64,000 nt of DNA, from assembly GCA_014871385.1 (NCBI GenBank), contig CM026426.1, positions 61,773,906 to 61,837,905 of the forward strand, written 5' to 3'. The DNA comes from Ceratodon purpureus. Taxonomy: Eukaryota > Streptophyta > Bryopsida > Pseudoditrichales > Ditrichaceae. Under the pieces are notes generated by a model. The model was not told where the DNA came from. It was given only the letters and a program-made list of their open reading frames with translations, and ran no database searches. The first letter of the stretch is position 1, and every line of letters starts with the position of its first letter. The position numbers and the translations under genes are program-made. Shown here piece after piece: positions 12,735-20,943 of the stretch.

Positions 12735-14838
12735 TATATACTTTGACTTGATTATCTCTAATCCAACCCCCTTGCACTCCATGCTATTGATTTTATTTTA
12801 TTCCCTTTATCTCCCAATTCAATTGCCTCGAGCCCTTGCAAACGATTCTTTATATTATTAATTATATGTTAGAGCATGGTTTGCATCGTTTGTACAATAA
12901 AATATATAGTTTGACTTGATTATCTCTAGTCCAACTCCCTTGCACTCCATACTATTGATTTTATTTTATTCCCTTTATCTCCCGAATCAATTGCCTCGAG
13001 CCCTTCCTAACGGTTATTTATATTATTAACTATATGTTAGAGCATTGTTTATACCTATGTACATTGAAATATATTAATTGATTTGTTTATCTCTAATCCA
13101 ACTCTCTTCCACTCCGTGCTACTGATTTTATTTTCTACCTTTGTCTCCCAAATCAACTGCGTCGAGCCCTTCTTAAGGGTTCTTTATTTTATTAATTATA
13201 TGTTAGACCATGATTTGCGTCGTATGAACAATAAATTATATAGATTGGTTCCATTATCTTTAATCCAACTCTCTTCCACTCCATGCTATTGATTTTATTT
13301 TATTCCCTTTATCTCCCAAATCAAGTGCCTCCAGCCCTTCGTAACGGTTCTTTATATTATCAATTATAAGTTAGAGCATTGTTTGCGTCGTATGTACATT
13401 GGATTATATAGATTGATTTGTTTATCTCTAATCCATCTCTCTTCCACTCCATGCTATTGATTTTATTTTATTCCCTTTATCTCCCAAATCAATTGCCTCG
13501 ATCCCTTCCTAAGGGTTCTTTATATTATTAATTATATCTTAGGGCATTGTTTGTGTGGTATGTACATAGAATTATATAGATTGACTTGATTATCTCTAAT
13601 CCTACTCTCTTCCACTCCATGCTTTTGATTTTATTTTAATCCCTTTATCTACCAAATCAATTGCCTCGAGCCCTTGCAAACAGTTCTTTATATTATTTAT
13701 TATATGTTAGAGCATGGTTTGCGTCGTTTGTACAATAAAATATTAAGTTTGACTTAATTATCTCTAATTTAACTCCTTTCCACTCCATGCTATAGATTTT
13801 ATTTTATTCGCTTCATCTCCCAAATCAATTGCCTCGAGCCCTTGCAAACGATTCTTTATATTATTAATTATATGTTAAAGCATGGTTTGCGTCGTTTGTA
13901 CAATAAAATATATAGTTTGACTTGATTATCTCTAATTGAACTCCCTTCCACTCCATGCTATTGATTTTCTTTTATTCCCTTTATCTCCCAAATCAATTGC
14001 CTCGAGCCCTTTCTTACGGTTCTTTATATTATTAATTATATCTTAGAGCATGGTTTGCGTCGTTTGTACAATAAAATATATAGTTTGACTTGATTATCTC
14101 TTATTTAACTCCCTTGCACTCCATGCTATTGATTTTATTTTATTCCCTTTATCTCCCAAATCAATTGCCTCGAGCCCTTCCTAACGGATATTTATATTAT
14201 TAATTATATGTTAGAGCATGGTTGGCATCGTTTGTACAATATTATATATAGATTGACTTGATAATCTCTAATCCAACTCCCTTCCACTCCATTGCATTGA
14301 TTCTATTTTATTCCCTTTATCTCCCAAATCAATTGCCTCGAGCTCTTCTTAAGGGTTCTTTATATTATTAATTATATGTTAGAGCCTTGTTTGCATCGTA
14401 TGTACAATAAAATATATATAGATTGACTTGATCACTCTAATCCAACTCTCTTCCACTCCATGCTATTGATTTTATTTTACTTTCTTTATCTCCCAAATCA
14501 ACTACCTCGAGCCCTGCCTTACGGTTCATTATATTAGTAATTATATTTTAGAGCATGGTTTGCGTCGTTTGTACAATAAAATACATATTTTGACTTGATT
14601 GTCTTTAATGTAACTCCCTTCCACTCCATGCTATTGATTTTATTTTGTTCCCTTTATCTCCCAAATCAATTGCCTAGAGCCCTTTGTAACGGTTATTTAT
14701 AGTACTAATTATATGTTAGAGCATTGTTTGCGTCGTCTGTACAGTAAAATATATATAGATTGATTTGTTTATCTCTAAGCCAACTTTCTTCCACTCCATG
14801 CTACTGATTTTATTTTATTCCCTTTATCTCCTAAATCC
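12735..14838. repeat. Satellite array B, ~168-bp monomer
   Basis: The same satellite as array A, about 12.5 monomers, in the same orientation. It is mostly of the GTACAATAAAATATATAGTTTGACTTG type. A block at about 14080-14515 is almost identical to 3950-4380 of array A, including private variants such as CATTGCATTGATTC. The last recognisable satellite bases are CTTTATCTCCTAAATC near 14838, where unrelated coding sequence begins abruptly. Confidence 0.95.
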
Positions 14839-15949
14839 GTAGCAGAGAACCTCTTCGACTCCATTTCCTTTATGGAAAGTCTGTGGAATTCACGTTACGA
14901 CGAGATAGTGACCACAATGAGGCAAGAAGTACTGGACAGGAAGTGGGCAACCAAAGATGGACGAACTCTCCCGGCGAAATCCCTAGCGTGGAAACTGAGG
15001 AATGTTGTCAGCACCCTTGCGCTCCGCGCACCGGAGGCAAAGGTGAAGCAGAACCTTGGAAAATATCATATTGATGTTTCTGGAGTGACAGCAACCGGGA
15101 GCCAAATGGGAAGCCAACATACCGGACGCAGTAGGGGGAGAGCAATAGTTCCTTCACAAAGCCGGGGCGCTTCTGCAAACTCGCACACCCCTCTCACCAT
15201 TGAAGAAGAAAGGCCTCGAGAAGAAAACCGACAAGCCAAAGCCCAAGAAGGACTTGCTCTTATCTGCGGAGGACTTGGCAACAAGTTTGAACTCTGTTCT
15301 CGGGGAACTTCCAAAGGTGAACAAGGTTGGAGAGGTCCTGGACTTCGATAATGCCAATCGAATTTACCAGAATTTATTCGCTGATTGCCAGGACGAGTTC
15401 GTCTTCAAAACGAATGGGCAACAGAAGAAGTTCAGTGTGGACGTGACGCGGTGCAAGCCCGCACCGGCCCATTGGACTATCCGTGCATATGAGAAGCGGG
15501 GCATGGAGGAGATGAAGAATTACTTGGTCAACATGCCGGATAGGGCTCAGAAGCAAACCCTGTGTCTGATGCCAGGCACGAAGGCACGACCTCAACAAGA
15601 AGAGGATCTAAGGGGCTGTACATTCCACATCATCAACGGCAAACACAGCGTGGCGGCGTCCAAATCTTTCATCGAGGATAACGCCAGTGAGGAGTTGTTG
15701 AGGAACTTCAGGAGGTGGGATGCGTACATCGTTTGGACGCTTGATATACATAAGCTACGAAAGATCTCAGCATTCTATAATCGGGTGAACCATCTCGCAC
15801 CCTTTAAGCCAACTTGGGCGAGCAATATAATTGCCTCAAGAAAAGTGTGGGTGAAGTATGGTAAGCCCCAAAAGAAACATGCTGCCGCTGGTGCTGCCGA
15901 GCGCAGGAGTACAGGTCCAAAAAGTAATCCAGCGTCGAAGACGTACGAC
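14839..15949 (+). CDS. Gene A exon(s) 1: basic protein with ParB-like motif
   Basis: First part of a protein continuing at 16119. The frame is open from the satellite junction; the first ATG is at 14872, so the true N terminus may be lost. A lysine-rich stretch (KKKGLEKKTDKPKPKKD, near 15200) begins after an apparent frameshift near 15195. The clearest motif is FHIINGKHSVAASK (about 15628-15669) followed by IVWTLDIHKLRKIS and YNRVNHL. The GxHxxxAxK pattern resembles the ParB/sulfiredoxin-like fold (compare GERRxxAA in ParB); this is inference from the motif. The exon ends in phase 0 at GAC|GTAAGT. The family occurs, I believe, in non-seed-plant repeats, but I cannot name it. Confidence 0.6.
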
Positions 15950-15981
15950 GTAAGTTCACAGATTCATTAGCATTAGCAGTT

Positions 15982-15998
15982 TAGCTCGACTCGAGCTA
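15982..15998. promoter_or_regulatory. Inverted repeat 1, GCTC type
   Basis: TAGCTCGA-C-TCGAGCTA: perfect 8-bp arms with one central base, preceded by TT. It lies inside the first intron of gene A. First of eight related inverted repeats in 15.9-20.8 kb. Confidence 0.8.
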
Positions 15999-16047
15999 CA
16001 TATTGATAATCTTCTTTGTTTTCAATATTCTGGTGTATCTCGATCAA

Positions 16048-16068
16048 TTTAGCTCGAGTCGAGCTAAA
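16048..16068. promoter_or_regulatory. Inverted repeat 2, GCTC type
   Basis: TTTAGCTCGA-G-TCGAGCTAAA: perfect 10-bp arms with one central base, in the same intron as repeat 1 and about 68 bp from it. Confidence 0.85.
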
Positions 16069-16118
16069 GAGTAGTTCCGAGACAGCATCATCTAAGGTTT
16101 CTTCCTGTGCATATGCAG

Positions 16119-17372
16119 AACTTTGTGAATGCAATCAAGGAGCGCTTCGCAATGATCGATGTGGCGAAGCATCAAGCCATGGTGGCGAAGAAGGGAGGGA
16201 AGAACACTATCTCCCTAACAAACGAGCTGTTTATCATCGCATCCAGTGATGAAACATGGGACCTGTGGAAGGAGGTGATCGCCTCTGCGGCATGTGGTGG
16301 ACTCATTGATCCCGACACCGAAGCTCCTCATAAGAAATTCTATGAGAAGAAGGGGTTCGTTCTGGACAAGGATGGGACGCTTCCGAGGGAGTTCTTCAAA
16401 TGGCTCGGGAACTTGACAGAGGCAGATCACCAGAAGCTCTGTAAGCACATCCTGCATAAGTCTGGGCCCAATCGCAAGTACACATATCCGAAGGTTACCA
16501 TCAAGCAGAATACGAGTGTATTGGAGGACTGCTACTCGGTCAAGGAGTGGGCGGAGCGGAGAAAACGTAAGGCTGTAGCTCAAGCGGAGTTCAACAATAT
16601 TAATCCAACGCTCCATCTATTCAAAAGAGACGGCTTTGATGTACCCGCTTGGAAGCATTTCAAGAAGACTTACTATGTCTCCAAGGAGTCGAAGCACGTT
16701 CTGCTTGATTGGAGTATTCCAGACTCGTACTGGACTAACTCCAGAGCTACACAGTTCCGCAACAAGTCGGCCAAGGATCTCTCCCTATATGCGGTTGAGT
16801 TCTTTAAAACCTTCCTGAAGGTTCGACATGCGTTTCAGTGTCCTTCAGCTGAGATGTGGTTCCTCCCATTCATCAGGGAGCCTCGACTCGCCTTCGGATC
16901 TTGGCCCTCGGATATATGGAGGTTGGCGGGCGGCGCACTCACATTCGGAATCATCGACTTCCGGTTCCTCCCAACCTACAAGACGAGGCATAACTACACT
17001 TTGGAGAACCCCTTCTTCATGGAGTTTTTCAATATGATCGATGAGTATGGGCAGCCCCAATTTAACGATGTTCGCCACTGGCTTCTTATTTGCGGAGACG
17101 ATGAGGACTTCGCCGAGGTGCTCACTTGGGTGGAGCGAAACACCTTGAGTGGTCGTAGAAGAGTCCATTCTGAGTATTTACCCGCTCCTAACGAGCGACT
17201 CGGCAGACACCCCCCAAAGAGCAAAATCGCGATGGAACCCGTCAAACTCCTGTTTCTCATTGATGATAATGTACTTGAGAACGATGGGTCAACGCCAGAA
17301 CCTCTGAGCAAGTACACAACTCCGGACCACCCACTATACACGGACAACAGGAAGTTCAACGAAAGGAGGTAG
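16119..17372 (+). CDS. Gene A exon 2: conserved middle domain
   Basis: About 417 codons in frame with the preceding exon across a phase-0 intron. It is an even, globular-looking sequence with conserved-looking aromatic blocks (ADHQKLCKHIL, WSIPDSYWTN, FFKTFLKVRHAF, AEMWFLPFIREPRLAFG, WRLAGGALTFG). I do not recognise the domain. The frame ends at TAG (17370-17372), but the same frame continues for another 180 codons, so the stop may be a mutation within a longer protein (a C-to-T change of CAG would explain it). TAG lies inside AGGTAGGC, which could alternatively serve as a splice donor. Downstream it leads into a coiled-coil tail. Confidence 0.6.
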   Translation, partial: NFVNAIKERFAMIDVAKHQAMVAKKGGKNTISLTNELFIIASSDETWDLWKEVIASAACGGLIDPDTEAPHKKFYEKKGFVLDKDGTLPREFFKWLGNLTEADHQKLCKHILHKSGPNRKYTYPKVTIKQNTSVLEDCYSVKEWAERRKRKAVAQAEFNNINPTLHLFKRDGFDVPAWKHFKKTYYVSKESKHVLLDWSIPDSYWTNSRATQFRNKSAKDLSLYAVEFFKTFLKVRHAFQCPSAEMWFLPFIREPRLAFGSWPSDIWRLAGGALTFGIIDFRFLPTYKTRHNYTLENPFFMEFFNMIDEYGQPQFNDVRHWLLICGDDEDFAEVLTWVERNTLSGRRRVHSEYLPAPNERLGRHPPKSKIAMEPVKLLFLIDDNVLENDGSTPEPLSKYTTPDHPLYTDNRKFNERR

Positions 17373-17375
17373 GCA

Positions 17376-17918
17376 ATGTATCCATCCGAGTTAAGGATGG
17401 AGTTCTACCTGCAGGTCCACGACACTTTCTGCAAGCCCAACCCTACAGCTCGGCAAGCATCCCTGTTGGGGAGAGCCGCTCCCTCTCCGGATGTTCAAGC
17501 TCTTTTCGCAGAATTACAGGCGTCCAAGGATAGGAATAAAGCATTACAAGATCAGATGGCACAGCAGAAAATGGATATAGAGAAGACTGTGCAGGCGACA
17601 GTGCAGACGACAGTGCAGGCGGCTCTGCGAGGCTTCAGTAACCTCCCTATTTTCCCGAATGCGGGTCTAGTTCTGCCCAACGTCCAGCCCATAGGTAGCG
17701 ACCCACCTTTTCCGCGAGTACTTGAGATTTTGGGCTCCCCTACCAGTGGTGCAAAATTGCCAATGTCGGATCCGAGTCCCGCATCAGTGCCTGAGCCAAG
17801 CCATCATTGCACCGACCAGGTCATGCGTGACCCTAGTCCCAGCCCACCCCGTTCTCCCTCCGACAATCAGACTCAGGGAGATGCTCCCGAGACATCTTCA
17901 GGTCCCTCCGAAACTTAG
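17376..17918 (+). CDS. Gene A C-terminal part: coiled coil and Pro/Ser tail
   Basis: In the same frame as the preceding exon after one TAG codon. Residues ~45-80 form a short coiled coil with a small repeat (TVQATVQTTVQAA). The remainder is Pro/Ser-rich and probably disordered (SPSPPRSPSDN). It could start at its own ATG at 17376, but in-frame continuity makes it more likely the tail of gene A. It stops at TAG 17916-17918. Confidence 0.5.
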   Translation: MYPSELRMEFYLQVHDTFCKPNPTARQASLLGRAAPSPDVQALFAELQASKDRNKALQDQMAQQKMDIEKTVQATVQTTVQAALRGFSNLPIFPNAGLVLPNVQPIGSDPPFPRVLEILGSPTSGAKLPMSDPSPASVPEPSHHCTDQVMRDPSPSPPRSPSDNQTQGDAPETSSGPSET

Positions 17919-18020
17919 ATTTTTTGAACTCGGAATTTTGTAGATGAGGTGTTAATACCGGAGTAGTTCACTGAAATGTGCATTTTGTACCAAAACGATT
18001 GTAATTAATACAAATGGGCT

Positions 18021-18043
18021 GTTTAGCTCGACCCGAGCTAAAC
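18021..18043. promoter_or_regulatory. Inverted repeat 3, GCTC type
   Basis: GTTTAGCTCG-ACC-CGAGCTAAAC: perfect 10-bp arms with a 3-bp centre. It lies in the non-coding interval between genes A and B. Confidence 0.85.
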
Positions 18044-18112
18044 CGTTCATTTTATTACCAATCCCTTCTATGTCAGCTTCATTGATCACTCTCTGATGAT
18101 TCAATAGTTCTC

Positions 18113-19292
18113 TTGCAATGCCCAGGTCACGAAGTGCATGAGGAAGTGGACGATCTTCGGATCGTGGATGATGTTGTCATGGCCCAAACTGCGGACGAGC
18201 CTGTACGCACAAATATGGATTTAGATGTCACGGCCCGGTGTGCTCTGACCTTGCCAACGTGCATTGAGGTCATTCGTGACGATCAACCTCAGGATTCATT
18301 AGGGTCGATGGGTCCTGTGGAGGATCGGGATGTTGTAGAAGGTCAAGCCGAGGATGTTCAGGTATTTCATCCATCATTATATCTCGTTGCACTGTTTCCT
18401 TGGGTAATGACTTGCCTTGCAACTGTCCTCATTGTATCATTCGTATAACTTCATCCTAGTATAATATAGTAATGTCCATCTGTCATCGGTATTTCCTCTC
18501 CAGGTGCGCCAGGCATCTGGATGTGACGTAAGTTCTAGTGAAGAATTGAGTCCTGTCCCGACGCGACCTCAGAGTGGTTGGTGGAACGTTGTCCTCGACC
18601 TCAATGGAATACTCTGCTCCAGTACTCCTAATTGGCCTGGACAATCATTCGTTAGCCATGACCTTAGCATCCACTCAGCGTCCAAGCCAGCAGTCGAGGG
18701 CCCCAAGCTTGTTTGTATCAGGCCCAATTGCGCTGATTTCCTTCGTCGGTTGTCAACGTTCGCAACCATAACCGTCTGGAGTTCGATGAAGACTTCGACG
18801 ACAAAAATGATCTGCGACTATCTGTTCGGTCCTATTCGTCCTGTCTATCCGCTCAGAATTCTAGGTCAAGAGGACTGTCAGAGAGTTCCTATGGGCGTAG
18901 ATTTTTGAGGTAGTCCCGTATATATGAAGGAACCCGGGACTCAGAAGGACATCTTCCTTAAGCCGATGTCTGATGGTCTCTTTCGTAAATTTGGTGGCCT
19001 ATATTCCGAAGCCAACACCATTTTTATCGACGACAGCCCGATCAAGCACTGTCAGAATAATTCTTACAATGTCCTTTTACTCTCCACTTGGAACAACCAG
19101 AATGCCGATGCCGCAGATGATTGTTTTTTGTTGAAGAAACTTTTGCCATATCTTGTAGACCTACACCACTTTGTGGGGACAATCGCTAGATTCAGGGCCG
19201 AGCGTCCGATCGGGAAGAAAATGTATTATGATGACCGTTCTACCTGTGAACAGTACGCTAAGATTAACGAGGCAATTAGTCGTAGACCATAA
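18113..19292 (+). pseudogene. Gene B: FCP1/NIF-like HAD phosphatase
   Basis: Exon 1 (to 18361) is acidic and Asp/Val-rich. A 142-bp phase-0 intron (18362-18503, GTATTT...CTCCAG) separates it from the catalytic exon. HAD motif I is WWNVVLDLNGIL (near 18590), motif II ITVWSSMKTST (near 18770), and motif IV TIFIDDSPIKHC (near 19020). These mark the FCP1/CTD-small-phosphatase branch of the HAD superfamily, which dephosphorylates proteins. Motif I is DxN rather than the usual DxD: the second catalytic Asp is Asn, so activity may be changed or lost. One in-frame TGA (18906-18908) lies between motifs II and IV, with the same frame continuing from 18909 to the stop at 19292. A decayed paralogue lies at 47160-47994. 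Confidence 0.7.
18362..18503 (+). other. Intron of gene B (phase 0)
   Basis: GTATTTCATC donor after ...GTTCAG and CCTCTCCAG acceptor; 142 bp, phase 0 on both sides. Unlike the introns of A and C it contains no inverted repeat. Confidence 0.75.
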
Positions 19293-19435
19293 TTTGGCAT
19301 GGTTTCGGTTCTCTACTTTGTTAATAGACATTTCTGAACTGCCGCGCAGCGATTAGTATGTTGTACATCTTAACCACTTGCGTAATCTTTGTATCCAGAC
19401 TACTCCTTTTGTAATACGAAGTTCATATTTCTTTC

Positions 19436-20352
19436 TTGATCTACTCTGCCCCTTGCGACGAACCCTTATCCATTGCTGAATTATTGGTGGATGTATGTTT
19501 CTATTCGCTTAGTGTATTGCAGGATAATGCATGTCGAGCCTCTGTGGATTCTTTGAATTATGCTTATGGCTGCGGGCCCTCTCTACGTAGCAGAGGGCTT
19601 CTGTTGCAATCCGTTGCAATAGCGCAGTCCACGATGGACTACTCAACTATGGCTGTCGACGAAGGGGTTGTGGACAGCCCGGTTAACCTGTCCGTTCCCA
19701 CGACCCTCAAATCCCCTTCTCCTATGTGGCCACGGACCGTACTGCAGGTTCTATCTCCGAAACGACAGAGGTCTACCCCTACAAAGCGTGCCCTTTATAA
19801 CAATGTGGAGGACATGCCGTCACCACCACCGGCAAAGGTTGGTTTTCATTCCTCAGTATTCGCTTTTCATTCCTTTCTGATGTTTCATTCTTGTAAGTTT
19901 CTTTCATGATGTTTCATTCTGATGTCCTTATTTTAGCTCGAGGCCACCTAAAATGATTGATATTTTTATACTTTCATCTAGGTCTGGTTCTAGCTTATGT
20001 AGGCCTCCTCGTTCAAGGTCCGTTCGACCTTTACACTTGCACTCAGCAATTTAGGTCGATTCGACCTAAACCGAAATCTCTTCCCAATGCTAATTTATCC
20101 CCTTTGCAGATGCCGAGGCTACGATCAACAACTACTGGATCCAGGGCAAGGAAGTCCGCCAATTCCCACTCTAAACCATCCAGTACCCGTCGCCACTCTC
20201 TGCCTGAGTCAAGCATCGGTGACAGGCGTAGGCAGAAGTGGCAACGTCTTCTTGATAGTCCAATGATGCAGGTTGAGGGAATGTCGTGGACACGTCAGCG
20301 CCAAAGGGAATTTGTCAAGTCAAGAATTGAGGCTAACGGAGGGACTCCATAA
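19436..20352 (+). CDS. Gene C: small basic Ser/Pro-rich protein, two exons
   Basis: Exon 1 (ending 19837) has a characteristic DEGVVDSP segment followed by Ser/Pro/Arg-rich sequence (SPKRQRSTPTKRAL). A 272-bp phase-0 intron (19838-20109, GTTGGT...CTTTGCAG) leads to exon 2 (20110-20352), which is very basic: MPRLRSTTTGSRARKS..., ending KSRIEANGGTP and TAA. The true start is uncertain; it could lie near an ATG at 19634 (MDYSTMAVDEG). The sequence suggests a disordered, perhaps nucleic-acid-binding protein. No domain recognised. The same DEGVVDSP/SPSPLKRL signature is found at 48590-48700 downstream of the paralogous HAD gene, so B and C travel together. Confidence 0.55.
19931..19952. promoter_or_regulatory. 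Inverted repeat 4, hybrid of both types
   Basis: TTTTAGCTCGAGG-CCACCTAAAA. The left arm is of the GCTC type and the right arm of the ACCT type, so only TTTTAG/CTAAAA pair fully. It lies exactly between the run of GCTC-type copies upstream and GGTC-type copies downstream. Confidence 0.6.
20015..20031. promoter_or_regulatory. Inverted repeat 5, short GGTC type
   Basis: AAGGTC-CGTTC-GACCTT: 6-bp arms with a 5-bp centre, in the intron of gene C. It lacks the outer TTTA/TAAA of the other copies. Confidence 0.55.
20050..20070. promoter_or_regulatory. Inverted repeat 6, GGTC type
   Basis: TTTAGGTCGA-T-TCGACCTAAA: perfect 10-bp arms and a one-base centre, as in repeat 2 but with C and G exchanged at matching positions of both arms. 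Confidence 0.85.
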
Positions 20353-20656
20353 CCATATAGAGGATACTATGTACTGTATAGCAATGGCGCAGACAATATA
20401 GACGATTATAAGAGTCCTCTGTGTTATTTCAATGTAATTATGTTTTGAATAATACGATTGATCTGTTTGTCAAATTTTCTCGTCTGCTATTTTTGCCTCA
20501 TTGTCTTGCACACTTTTTGTGTTATTCAAATTTCCGAATGTAATTTATGTGATTGGACATTGCCTTTTATTGAAACCTTGGTTTGGAAAGGTAACGAATA
20601 GTTACTACTAAAATTACAAGGGACGTGGTATATTCTTTTTCCTTGTTTATATTGCG

Positions 20657-20677
20657 TTTAGGTGTGATCAACCTAAA
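20657..20677. promoter_or_regulatory. Inverted repeat 7, GGTC-like
   Basis: TTTAGGT-GTGATCA-ACCTAAA: 7-bp arms, 7-bp centre. It lies in the non-coding flank about 300 bp after the stop of gene C. Confidence 0.65.
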
Positions 20678-20757
20678 TGACTTAATTATCATCTCTCTAT
20701 AAACATGTTTTTAATGAATCAATGAACATTACTAAGTTTTCTCCTGTATGTTCGTGC

Positions 20758-20780
20758 ATTTAGGTCCACTCGACCTAAAT
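20758..20780. promoter_or_regulatory. Inverted repeat 8, GGTC type
   Basis: ATTTAGGTC-CACTC-GACCTAAAT: perfect 9-bp arms with a 5-bp centre, between gene C and the transposase-like gene. Confidence 0.75.
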
Positions 20781-20943
20781 GACATGGACCTCATTGTTCC
20801 TTTAAGGTGTTTTTAATGATTCAATATTGATTTCCGCAAGATTGAAGTAAATGGGAGGGGACGAATGTGGCCATTTCTCTACACGCTGATTTCCCAAATT
20901 CAAGAATATCTCCCAAAATAACGAATATGGTGTTATAACATTG

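Larger units (their letters stand above)
15950..16118 (+). other. Intron of gene A (phase 0) with two palindromes
   Basis: GTAAGT at 15950 and TGCATATGCAG ending at 16118 define a 169-bp intron. Both flanking frames are phase 0 and join without a shift. It contains inverted repeats at 15982-15998 and 16048-16068. Confidence 0.8.
19838..20109 (+). other. Intron of gene C (phase 0) with three inverted repeats
   Basis: Donor AAAG|GTTGGT at 19838 and acceptor CCCCTTTGCAG ending 20109. Flanking frames are both phase 0. It holds inverted repeats 4, 5 and 6. Confidence 0.7.
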
